Shown here: positions 52,501 through 60,914 of the stretch, in pieces
Layout: every line of letters begins with the position of its first letter
How positions within the stretch are numbered: position 1 is the first letter of the stretch
NCBI RefSeq assembly: GCF_010906925.1
Contig: NZ_VTVE01000001.1
Span: 1,340,278 to 1,404,277 of the forward strand
Direction: 5' to 3'
DNA length: 64,000 bases
From: Pseudobutyrivibrio xylanivorans
Lineage (GTDB): Bacteria > Bacillota > Clostridia > Lachnospirales > Lachnospiraceae
Position numbers and translations under genes: made by a program
The notes under the pieces: model-generated
What the model was told of the DNA's origin: nothing
The model's input: only the letters and a program-made list of their open reading frames with translations
Databases searched by the model: none

Positions 52501-52795
52501 CAAGGTTAAGTCCAGCTTGACCTCCAAGAGTAGGAAGAAGTGAATCTGGCTTTTCCTTAATAATAATCTGCTTTAAAACATCTACAGTAAGAGGCTCAAT
52601 ATAAACCTGATCTGCAATTTCTTTGTCTGTCATGATTGTAGCTGGGTTTGAGTTAACCAAGCATACCTCCATGCCCTCTTCCTTAAGTGAACGGCAAGCC
52701 TGAGTACCTGCATAGTCAAACTCTGCTGCCTGTCCGATGACGATAGGACCTGAGCCAATCACCATTACCTTTTTAATGTCACTTCTCTTTGGCAT
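49595..52795 (-). CDS. carB: Carbamoyl phosphate synthase large subunit
   Basis: This is a 1066-residue enzyme that makes carbamoyl phosphate from ammonia delivered by CarA, bicarbonate and two ATP, for pyrimidines and arginine. The two ATP-grasp halves are clear ([20 protein letters not shown] and [20 protein letters not shown]), and the C-terminal MGS-like allosteric domain begins at about 930. The start overlaps the carA stop by one base (TAATG). Length and motifs are normal. Confidence 0.97.
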   Translation of the reverse strand: [1066 protein letters not shown]

Positions 52796-53865
52796 TATTT
52801 CGCTCCTCCCATCATTTCAATAAATCTATCAAACAAGTATCCGCTGTCCTGTGGTCCTGGGCATGCCTCAGGATGGAACTGAACAGTGAAAATGTTCTTT
52901 CCAGTATACTTAAGACCCTCGTTGGTTCCATCATTAACATTTACAAATGCTGGTGTTGCAACCTTAGGATCAAGCTTGTCTGTATCTACAACATAGCCAT
53001 GGTTCTGAGAGGAAATATATACTCGACCTGTCTGCAAATCCTTAACAGGGTGATTCCCTCCTCTGTGTCCATATTTAAGCTTGTGTGTATCTGCACCTGT
53101 TGCAAGTGCCATAAGCTGATGGCCAAGGCAAATTGCAAATATTGGTGTATCGCTTTCGTAAAGCTTTCTAATCTCATCTATGATAGGTCCACAATCCTTT
53201 GGATCTCCAGGTCCGTTTGAAAGCATAATTCCGTCTGGATTAGTCTTAAGGATTTCCTCAGCCTTTGTGTGAGCTGGATAAATAGTTACCTCACAACCTC
53301 TATCATTAAGAGATTTTGCAATGTTCTTCTTTGCACCAAAATCTAAAAGTGCAACCTTTTTACCTGCTCCCTTTAAAACTGTCTTCTCTGAACAAGTAAC
53401 CTTTGAAACTACATCACCTGTAACATAAGCCTGAAGCTTTGGCTTAATTTCTTCAAAATTGAAATTCTCATTTGTAGTAATCATTCCGTTCATTGTACCA
53501 CGATCTCTGAGAATCTTTGTAAGTGCTCTAGTATCTATACCAGCAATACCTGGAATATCGTGCTTTACTAGAAAATCTTGGATAGTTCCCTTGCAACGGA
53601 AGTTAGAAGGAATTCTGCTTAACTCTCTAACGATAAATCCGTCTGGCCAAGGTCTGCCACTTTCCATATCATCAGTAATACCATAGTTGCCAATCAGTGG
53701 GTATGTCATGCACACTGCCTGACCTGCATAAGAAGGATCTGTAAGTACCTCAAGATAACCTGTCATTGATGTGTTGAATACTATCTCGCTGACAACTTCT
53801 CTTGTAGAACCAATACTTGTTCCTTCAAACACTGTACCATCTTCCAAAATCAAAAATGCTTTCAT
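52795..53865 (-). CDS. carA: Carbamoyl phosphate synthase small subunit
   Basis: This 356-residue glutamine amidotransferase subunit has the N-terminal CPSase_sm domain and a class I glutaminase at about 165-356. The catalytic cysteine is in FAICLGHQLM and the histidine in QFHPEACPGP. It is the first gene of carA-carB. A short hairpin (GCTTCTG...CAGAAGC) lies in the leader, but I see no PyrR-type attenuator. Confidence 0.96.
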   Translation of the reverse strand: MKAFLILEDGTVFEGTSIGSTREVVSEIVFNTSMTGYLEVLTDPSYAGQAVCMTYPLIGNYGITDDMESGRPWPDGFIVRELSRIPSNFRCKGTIQDFLVKHDIPGIAGIDTRALTKILRDRGTMNGMITTNENFNFEEIKPKLQAYVTGDVVSKVTCSEKTVLKGAGKKVALLDFGAKKNIAKSLNDRGCEVTIYPAHTKAEEILKTNPDGIMLSNGPGDPKDCGPIIDEIRKLYESDTPIFAICLGHQLMALATGADTHKLKYGHRGGNHPVKDLQTGRVYISSQNHGYVVDTDKLDPKVATPAFVNVNDGTNEGLKYTGKNIFTVQFHPEACPGPQDSGYLFDRFIEMMGGAK

Positions 53866-53972
53866 CTTTCCTCTTTTCTACCCTTTTACATTTTCTCCTG
53901 CTTCTGACTAGTATTTTCATAAACAGAAGCTATCTATCATCTACACAGAATCCAACCGGTTCTATGTTTTGT

Positions 53973-54004
53973 AAAAATCCAAGGTAGAATATACCTTGGA
54001 TTTT
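53973..54004 (-). terminator. Rho-independent terminator of purL
   Basis: AAAATCCAAGGTA and TACCTTGGATTTT form a perfect 13-bp stem with a GAATA loop, followed on the minus strand by further T residues. It lies 5 nt after the purL stop. Confidence 0.9.
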
Positions 54005-54009
54005 ACGTT

Positions 54010-57000
54010 TTACTTAAAGTAAGCTACACCAGCTTCAAAGAGTCTCATATCCTGCTCACCGTAAATGTTGAGAGCTACGCCCTGCCCTTTACGCTCAGCA
54101 TGGCACATCTTACCAAATACTCTACCATCTGGGCTAGTAATACCCTCGATAGCACAGTAACTTCCATTGATATTCCACTCTTCATCCATTGTAGGATTAC
54201 CATTTTCATCAACGTACTGTGTAGCCACCTGACCATTTTCAAATAGCTTCTTAAGCCACTCATCAGAAGCGACGAAACGTCCCTCACCATGAGAAGCTGG
54301 AGCACAGTATGTCTCGCCAAGGTATGCACCTGCAAGCCATGGAGACTTGTTGCTGACTACCTTAGTGTAAGCAATCTTAGAAATGTGACGTCCGATTGTG
54401 TTGTATGTAAGAGTTGGAGCATCCTCTTTCTGTGTATGAATCTCGCCATAAGGTACGAGACCAAGCTTGATGAGGGCCTGGAAACCATTACAGATACCAA
54501 GCATAAGTCCATCTCTATTATCAAGAAGACCGTGAATAGCCTCCTTCATTTTTTCATTTCTGAATGCAGTTGCAAAGAACTTTGCAGAACCCTCTGGCTC
54601 ATCACCAGCTGAGAATCCACCAGGGAACATTACAATCTGCGACTGAGCAATGGCTCTTGAGAACTCGTCAACTGATTCTCTGATATCCTCTGCTGTCTGG
54701 TTCTTGAATACCTTAACATTTGCAATAGCACCAGCATTTTCAAATGCTCTAGCAGAGTCATATTCGCAGTTAGTTCCTGGGAATACTGGAATAAATACTC
54801 TTGGCTTTGCAATCTTGTTCTTGCAAACGTAGAAGTTCTTAGCCTCATATACACCTGTATCTACAAGTGAAGTATCCTCGTAGCTGCGTGTCTTAAATAC
54901 CTTTTCAAGAGTACCTGTCCAAGCAGCAATGGCCTCATCCATAGAAATCTTTGTGTCTTTATATGTAAATGTGCTATCAGCTGTAACTTCGCCAACTTCA
55001 TAACCGCAATCTGATAATCCGCGCTTCTCAAGCTCCTGTATAATTGCCATTGCGCCATCCTCAGAAACTTCTACAACAATGTCACCAATGACACAACCAA
55101 AGAGAAGCTCTGTCTGACATGCATCATGAAGCTTAACACCGAATTTGTTACCAAATGCCATCTTTGAAACAGCTGGTACAAGTCCGTATGCATCAAGTGC
55201 ATAAGCTGCCTTAATGTTGCCAAGCTCAACCATCTGTCTAACAACTTCAAAGATAAGTTTTGCCTGATCGTAATTAGGCTGATCATAGTTGTCGCGGAGA
55301 ACTCTAAGTAAGTAAAGCTTATCTCCTGCTTCCTTTAACTCTGGAGTAACAATATCCTGCTCCTTAGCCACATCTACAGCAAATGAAACAAGTGTTGGTG
55401 GAACATCAATTTCATTGAATGTACCTGACATTGAATCCTTACCACCGATTGATGGAAGTCCAAACTCCATCTGAGCCTTATATGCACCAAGAAGTGCTGC
55501 AAATGGCTGGCTCCATCTCTTTGGATCCTCGCTCATTCTGCGGAAGTACTCCTGGAATGTAAATCTGATCTTCTTGTAATCACCACCTGTTGCAACGATA
55601 CGAGCAACTGACTCTAAAATTGCAAGCTGTGAACCATGGTATGGTGACCATGAGCTGACATATGGATTGAAGCCATAAGCCATCATTGTAACTGCATCTG
55701 TATTGCCATCAGCAACTGGCACCTTAGCTACCATTGCCTGTGTCTCTGTAAGCTGATACTTACCACCGAAAGGCATAAGTGTCGAACCTGCTCCAATAGA
55801 GCCGTCAAACATCTCTACGAGACCCTTCTGCGAGCAGACATTTAAGTCAGCAAGAGTATCTAACCAAGCAGCCTTAAAGTCGCCATTTTCAATATCCTTA
55901 GCAACCTTTTCAATACCAATCTTGTCAGTATATTTATTCTGATTATCAGGAAGCTCTACGAATACGTCTGTCTCCTGATGTGCACCGTTTGTATCAAGGA
56001 AAGCACGAGAAAGATTAACAATCTCCTTACCTCTCCAGTTAAGCACAAGTCTAGGCTCCTCTGTTACAATAGCAACCTCGATTGCCTCTAAGTTCTCCTC
56101 TGCTGCATACTGAAGGAATTTGTTAACATCAGCAGGAGCAACAACAACTGCCATTCTCTCCTGTGACTCAGATATAGCAAGCTCTGTACCATCAAGACCT
56201 GCATATTTCTTAGGCACCTTATCAAGGTTAACCTGAAGACCTGGAGCAAGCTCACCGATGGCAACTGAAACACCACCTGCACCAAAGTCATTACACTTCT
56301 TAATTATATAAGAAACTTCTTCTCTTCTGAAAAGTCTCTGAATCTTTCTCTCTGTAGGTGGATTACCCTTTTGAACCTCAGCACCACACACTGCAGTAGA
56401 CTCTGTATTGTGAGCCTTGGAAGAACCTGTAGCACCACCGATACCATCACGACCTGTACGTCCACCGAGGAGGATGATTCTATCTCCTGGATCAGAGTTG
56501 AGACGCTGAACAGCACGTCTTGGAGCAGCACCCATTACAGCACCAATCTCCATACGCTTAGCAACGTAATCTGGGTGATAGATTTCCTTAACATATCCAG
56601 TAGCAAGACCAATCTGGTTACCATATGAGCTATATCCATGAGCTGCCTCACGAACAAGCTTCTTCTGTGGAAGCTTTCCTTCCATAGTATCCTTAACAGA
56701 TACTGTAGGATCAGCGGCACCAGTTACACGCATTGCCTGATATACATAAGTACGTCCTGAAAGTGGATCTCTGATTGCACCACCAAGACAAGTAGCAGCG
56801 CCACCAAATGGCTCAATTTCAGTAGGGTGATTGTGTGTCTCGTTCTTGAAGTTAATGAGCCACTCCTCTTCTGTACCATCTACATTGATAGGTACAACAA
56901 TTGAGCATGCGTTAATCTCATCTGACTCTTCCTGATCTGCAAGCTTGCCATCAGCCTTAAGACGCTTCATTGCAAGGAGCGCAAGGTCCATAAGACATAC

Positions 57001-57810
57001 GAACTTGTCATCTCTATCCTTGTAAAGTACCTTGAAGTTATCAAGATAATCATTGTAAGTATCCTCGATAGGAGCTCTGTAGTAACCATCAGCAAATGTG
57101 ACATTCTTAAGCTCTGTAGAGAAAGTAGTATGTCTACAATGGTCAGACCAATATGTATCTAATACCCTAATTTCAGTAACAGTAGGGTCTCTATGTTCTT
57201 CATTGGAAAAATAATTTTGAATGTGAAGGAAATCCTTAAATGTCATAGCAAGATTTAAGGAATCATATAACTTGCGTAAATCTTTCTCAGCCATAGAAAT
57301 GAAACCGTCAAAAGTATTGACATCGGCTGGCTCTTCGAAAATATCAGATAGAGACTCTGGCTTTTCAAGTGAAGTCTCTCTAGAATCAACTGGATTAATA
57401 CAATGCTCTTTAATAGCATTAAATTCATCGTCAGAAATGCTACCCTCAATAACATAGGTAGTTGCTGTGTGAATAGTTGGATTTTCATTTTCATTTAAAA
57501 GCTTCATGCACTGCTCAGCAGAATCAGCACGCTGATCAAACTGACCTGGCAAAAACTCAACAGAGAAGACACGACCATTATAGTCAAATGACTCCTCATA
57601 AACATCATCAACAGGCGGCTCCGAAAAAACGGTCTTAACAGCCTTCTTAAAGACCTCATCAGAAACATCCTGAATGTCATAACGAATCAGAACCCTGACT
57701 CCTGTAACACCCTTGATACCCAAATAGCTTCCTATTTCGGAAAACAGTGACTTAGCAGATACTGCGAATTGTGGCTTTTTTTCGACGTAAATTCTTCTTA
57801 CCTTGCCCAC
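54010..57810 (-). CDS. purL: Phosphoribosylformylglycinamidine synthase (single-chain PurL)
   Basis: This 1266-residue enzyme catalyses the fourth step of purine synthesis. It is the long fused type that includes the PurQ glutaminase at the C-terminus (about 1000-1266, catalytic cysteine in MLGICNGFQAL). The PurL core has NHPTEIEPFGGAATC and GRTGRDGIGGATGSS. This type is common in clostridia and proteobacteria, while most Bacilli use separate PurS, PurQ and PurL. The start is GTG at 57810, six bases after GGAGG; an out-of-frame ATG overlaps it. Confidence 0.96.
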   Translation of the reverse strand: MGKVRRIYVEKKPQFAVSAKSLFSEIGSYLGIKGVTGVRVLIRYDIQDVSDEVFKKAVKTVFSEPPVDDVYEESFDYNGRVFSVEFLPGQFDQRADSAEQCMKLLNENENPTIHTATTYVIEGSISDDEFNAIKEHCINPVDSRETSLEKPESLSDIFEEPADVNTFDGFISMAEKDLRKLYDSLNLAMTFKDFLHIQNYFSNEEHRDPTVTEIRVLDTYWSDHCRHTTFSTELKNVTFADGYYRAPIEDTYNDYLDNFKVLYKDRDDKFVCLMDLALLAMKRLKADGKLADQEESDEINACSIVVPINVDGTEEEWLINFKNETHNHPTEIEPFGGAATCLGGAIRDPLSGRTYVYQAMRVTGAADPTVSVKDTMEGKLPQKKLVREAAHGYSSYGNQIGLATGYVKEIYHPDYVAKRMEIGAVMGAAPRRAVQRLNSDPGDRIILLGGRTGRDGIGGATGSSKAHNTESTAVCGAEVQKGNPPTERKIQRLFRREEVSYIIKKCNDFGAGGVSVAIGELAPGLQVNLDKVPKKYAGLDGTELAISESQERMAVVVAPADVNKFLQYAAEENLEAIEVAIVTEEPRLVLNWRGKEIVNLSRAFLDTNGAHQETDVFVELPDNQNKYTDKIGIEKVAKDIENGDFKAAWLDTLADLNVCSQKGLVEMFDGSIGAGSTLMPFGGKYQLTETQAMVAKVPVADGNTDAVTMMAYGFNPYVSSWSPYHGSQLAILESVARIVATGGDYKKIRFTFQEYFRRMSEDPKRWSQPFAALLGAYKAQMEFGLPSIGGKDSMSGTFNEIDVPPTLVSFAVDVAKEQDIVTPELKEAGDKLYLLRVLRDNYDQPNYDQAKLIFEVVRQMVELGNIKAAYALDAYGLVPAVSKMAFGNKFGVKLHDACQTELLFGCVIGDIVVEVSEDGAMAIIQELEKRGLSDCGYEVGEVTADSTFTYKDTKISMDEAIAAWTGTLEKVFKTRSYEDTSLVDTGVYEAKNFYVCKNKIAKPRVFIPVFPGTNCEYDSARAFENAGAIANVKVFKNQTAEDIRESVDEFSRAIAQSQIVMFPGGFSAGDEPEGSAKFFATAFRNEKMKEAIHGLLDNRDGLMLGICNGFQALIKLGLVPYGEIHTQKEDAPTLTYNTIGRHISKIAYTKVVSNKSPWLAGAYLGETYCAPASHGEGRFVASDEWLKKLFENGQVATQYVDENGNPTMDEEWNINGSYCAIEGITSPDGRVFGKMCHAERKGQGVALNIYGEQDMRLFEAGVAYFK

Positions 57811-57919
57811 ATTACACCTCCGTGATATTTATTTAGACTCCTCTGGGACTGATTAGTCATCTCATATCCCACAGTTGTAGACAGTATAACACAAAAAATT
57901 CACATCTCCTAATAGTATT

Positions 57920-60418
57920 TTAGCTTTTTTTCTCCCAGAAATTCGTCAATTTTACCGAAACATCATCTACAGTTGTAAATGCAGCATCATTCCATTCTCG
58001 GGGAAAAGTCTTTCTATAGCTTGAAAATCTGAATCTTTCATCTAAAAGAGCGATTACTCCTACATCATCCTTTGTACGAATAAGTCTTCCCGCTGCCTGA
58101 ATTACCTTGTTCATTCCAGGATAAAGATAGGCATATTCAAATCCATTTTTACCATATTCATCAAAGAAATCTGACATAAGCTTTCTTTCATTTCCCACCT
58201 GTGGCAATCCAGCTCCAAGCACTATAACTCCAATAAGCTTTCCACCGACTAAATCTATTCCCTCTGAGAAAATGCCACCAAGGGTACAAAAGGCCACCAT
58301 TGACTTGTCCCTTTGCTTTTCAAATTCCAGCAAGAAATCCTCTCGCTCCTGCTCTGTCATTTTCTGTCTCTGCACTAAAAGCTCTACATTATCAAATTCT
58401 TCTTTATATGAAACTTCTGAATCCTCCCGCTCTATTTCAGATATATTTTCCCATGCAAAATCACCCTGCTCAGAAAAATCATTTTCCATAAGCTCCACAT
58501 ATTTTTGCCTAATATCCTCAATGAATTTATAGGAAGGTCCAAAGACCATATAATTGCCTTGCTTTGCACTTACAATGCTATGAATATATTTAGCGAACTT
58601 AGTATACTCGCCATCGCCTCGTCTTGTATATTTACTTGTCACATCAGTACCAAGTAACAACAGTCTATTCTTTTGATCAAAAACTGAATCTACATATATA
58701 GCGTAAACATCCTTATCGTTGCACAATAAGTCCTTGTAATAATCTATAGGAAGAAGTGTGGCACTAAAATACACTGATGCCCTAGCTAGTCTAAGTCTAT
58801 CCTGCAGCTGTGCAGATGGGTCAATACAATAAAGATGTAAATTAAAATTCTTATCCTCATCAAAATCACAGTATATTCTGTAGTGGGCCCTATCCTGCTG
58901 ATAAGCTATAGCTGTAAAATTTCTCAATCTAAAATAAAAATCAAGGACCTCATCCTGGTAAATGCCAAATTTTATTTCCTTTTTGAATAGCTGCTCAAAT
59001 ATCATCTGAAGATTATCGCATGCATAAACTAATGTATCGATATCTTCTAGGACAGTAATGTCACTATCGCAGAGTCTTTTATACTCAAGCATAATACGAT
59101 TGCATTTTTCCAGCGCATTGGTAAGCTTTCTACTAACCGACTTAGCATATCTTTTAATAGAAAGAATCTCCTCTTTGATTAGAGTCTCGGAATACATCTC
59201 TCTAGCTCTATCTACCATATTATGAGCCTCATCAACTAGGAAAATATGCTCGCCACTTTTGCCTTCCGCAAAAAATCTCTTCAGATAAACATTTGGGTCA
59301 AACACATAATTATAATCGCAGATAATTCCCTCGCACCATGTGCTTACATCAAGTGCCAACTCAAAAGGGCACACCACGTACTCCTGAGCATATCCCAGGA
59401 GTATATCTCGTGTTATTACTGTCTCTTTAGTAATAACTTCATATATTACATCATTTATTCTGTCAAAATGACCCCTTGCATATGGGCAATAGTCAGGATT
59501 ACAATCCGCCTCATCACATAGACACATCTTTTCCTTGGCGGTAAGCATTATTGTCTTACCCTCGTAACCGCCTTCAACTAGCAAACTATATGCATCTCGA
59601 GCCGCCAAAGCTGTAGCCGTCTTGGCCGTAAGATAAAAAACTCTCTCTGCTAAATTCTGTCCTAATGCCATCACAGCCGGAAATACATTGGCAATAGTCT
59701 TTCCTGTACCAGTTGGAGCTTGCATAAAAAGAATCTTTCTTCTATAAATGCTACGGTACACATCAGCAACAAGCTTCTTTTGTCCATCTCTGTAATCATA
59801 AGGAAACTGCAAGCCTTGAATGGAATCAATAAGCTCCTTCTTATGGTAGAATTGAAAATCTGCCCACTTTTTAAATATTCCAATTATTGTTAAAAACCAT
59901 TCTTCTATCTCTTCATATGTATATATTTTATTAAAATATTTGATTTCCTCTGTCTCAAGACTCACATAGGTCATCTGAACCTCTATGGTCTCAAGCTCAT
60001 ATTCCTTAGCCACAATATAGGCATAACACTTAGCCTGAGCCTCGTGCACTAGAACCGGCTTTTCAAAGGTCATGACATCCATATACATGCCCTTTATTTC
60101 ATCAACTGTAGCAGTGACTACATCGCCATTTTCATCTCTATCTAATACTAGTCCATCTGCTCTTCCCTCAAGTCCTAGTATGTAATCGTCGTACTCTACA
60201 GCATATTTGAGAGGAACTTCTGCACTATAAAATGGACCCATAGAATTTTGAATCTTTCTATGGATCCTACTACCCTCCTGCATCGCTTCAAATGGGTCAA
60301 CAGAGCCTCTTCGGTTATCAATGTCGCCCTCTCTCAGCAGAAACTCAACCAAGTTTCTAACGGAAATATTAATTTGTGCCTTCTCTCCCTCAGGAGTAAC
60401 TAATCTAGATACTTTCAT
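57920..60418 (-). CDS. XPD/DinG-like Fe-S DNA helicase with N-terminal Cas4/RecB-like nuclease
   Basis: This is an ~832-residue fusion. The N-terminus (about 20-180) has a full PD-(D/E)XK nuclease signature of the RecB/Cas4 type: H in GSRIHRKI, D in EGRADGL, E-x-K in VDEIKG and Q...Y in AQAKCYAY. The rest is a superfamily 2 Rad3/XPD-type helicase with Walker A QAPTGTGKT, four iron-sulfur cysteines in MCLCDEADCNPDYCPY, DEAH in FLVDEAHN and a C-terminal QAAGRLIRTKDD. It probably unwinds and nicks damaged or branched DNA. The start is uncertain: the ATG at 60418 lacks a clear ribosome site, and a TTG at 60442 is the alternative. Confidence 0.85.
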   Translation of the reverse strand: MKVSRLVTPEGEKAQINISVRNLVEFLLREGDIDNRRGSVDPFEAMQEGSRIHRKIQNSMGPFYSAEVPLKYAVEYDDYILGLEGRADGLVLDRDENGDVVTATVDEIKGMYMDVMTFEKPVLVHEAQAKCYAYIVAKEYELETIEVQMTYVSLETEEIKYFNKIYTYEEIEEWFLTIIGIFKKWADFQFYHKKELIDSIQGLQFPYDYRDGQKKLVADVYRSIYRRKILFMQAPTGTGKTIANVFPAVMALGQNLAERVFYLTAKTATALAARDAYSLLVEGGYEGKTIMLTAKEKMCLCDEADCNPDYCPYARGHFDRINDVIYEVITKETVITRDILLGYAQEYVVCPFELALDVSTWCEGIICDYNYVFDPNVYLKRFFAEGKSGEHIFLVDEAHNMVDRAREMYSETLIKEEILSIKRYAKSVSRKLTNALEKCNRIMLEYKRLCDSDITVLEDIDTLVYACDNLQMIFEQLFKKEIKFGIYQDEVLDFYFRLRNFTAIAYQQDRAHYRIYCDFDEDKNFNLHLYCIDPSAQLQDRLRLARASVYFSATLLPIDYYKDLLCNDKDVYAIYVDSVFDQKNRLLLLGTDVTSKYTRRGDGEYTKFAKYIHSIVSAKQGNYMVFGPSYKFIEDIRQKYVELMENDFSEQGDFAWENISEIEREDSEVSYKEEFDNVELLVQRQKMTEQEREDFLLEFEKQRDKSMVAFCTLGGIFSEGIDLVGGKLIGVIVLGAGLPQVGNERKLMSDFFDEYGKNGFEYAYLYPGMNKVIQAAGRLIRTKDDVGVIALLDERFRFSSYRKTFPREWNDAAFTTVDDVSVKLTNFWEKKS

Positions 60419-60446
60419 TTTGAATAAAATAAAGTTTTGCAAAGCA

Positions 60447-60471
60447 AAAGCCTGTGATAATCACAGGCTTT
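60447..60471 (-). terminator. Rho-independent terminator of the HPr-like gene
   Basis: AAAGCCTGTGA and TCACAGGCTTT form a perfect 11-bp stem with a 3-base loop, followed on the minus strand by TGCTTTGC. It separates the HPr-like gene from the helicase. Confidence 0.85.
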
Positions 60472-60489
60472 ATTATACATTATTCTATT

Positions 60490-60717
60490 CTACGCAACAA
60501 CGAACTTTTCAACTTCATTCTTGAAGGATGCATATACATGCTCAGAAACATGAACATCCATCTCGCGCTTAATACCCATAGCTAGCACACCAAGAAGCGA
60601 CTTACCATCGATATATACAACGCCACTATGAAGATCAACCTCGCCGCCGCACTCTGATGCTGCTTTTACAAACTCTTCAGCATCTTTAGTGTTCTCAAGT
60701 CTAATTTTAAACTTCAT
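60490..60717 (-). CDS. HPr-like protein lacking the active histidine
   Basis: This 75-residue protein has the HPr fold (EVDLHSGVVYIDGKSLLGVLAMGI). The active-site loop that normally reads NPTGLHARPA is replaced by ENTKDAEEFV, so the phosphorylated His15 is missing. The regulatory serine is kept (S40 in GKSLLGV, equal to Ser46 of HPr). This combination resembles Bacillus Crh, a regulatory partner of CcpA that cannot transfer phosphate to sugars. A strong promoter precedes it and a terminator follows, so it is monocistronic. Confidence 0.8.
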   Translation of the reverse strand: MKFKIRLENTKDAEEFVKAASECGGEVDLHSGVVYIDGKSLLGVLAMGIKREMDVHVSEHVYASFKNEVEKFVVA

Positions 60718-60769
60718 AATAACTCAACTCCTATAAACAATAAAACATACCTAAAAAAAGCACTATAAA

Positions 60770-60798
60770 TTTATATCATCATTATAGGAGTATGTCAA
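60770..60798 (-). promoter_or_regulatory. Strong sigma-A promoter of the HPr-like gene
   Basis: On the minus strand TTGACA (60793-60798) and TATAAA (60770-60775) are 17 bases apart, giving a start about 45 nt before the gene. Confidence 0.75.
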
Positions 60799-60867
60799 TC
60801 TAATTCGAGCCCACAATTATCAATTCGTGCACTAAAAGACGCAAAAATTGTTTTTTATCCAAAACAA

Positions 60868-60893
60868 AGCCCCGTGGAACCACCCACGAGGCT
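60868..60893 (-). terminator. Terminator of the HDOD-domain gene
   Basis: AGCCTCGTGG and CCACGGGGCT (minus strand) form a 10-bp stem with one mismatch, followed by TTGTTTTGG, 20 nt after the stop codon. Confidence 0.75.
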
Positions 60894-60914
60894 AAATAAG
60901 ACATTTTTATTTAA

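Noticed and set aside
49595..57810. Many long open frames antisense to carB, carA and purL
   Set aside because: They lie opposite strongly conserved genes, lack ribosome sites and encode low-complexity Leu/Ser-rich peptides, so they are shadows.
57811..57919. Purine riboswitch upstream of purL
   Set aside because: The region of about 110 bases lacks the conserved core of the purine aptamer.
57920..60418. CRISPR-Cas locus suggested by the Cas4-like domain
   Set aside because: No repeat array or other cas gene is present, and the nuclease is fused to a helicase.
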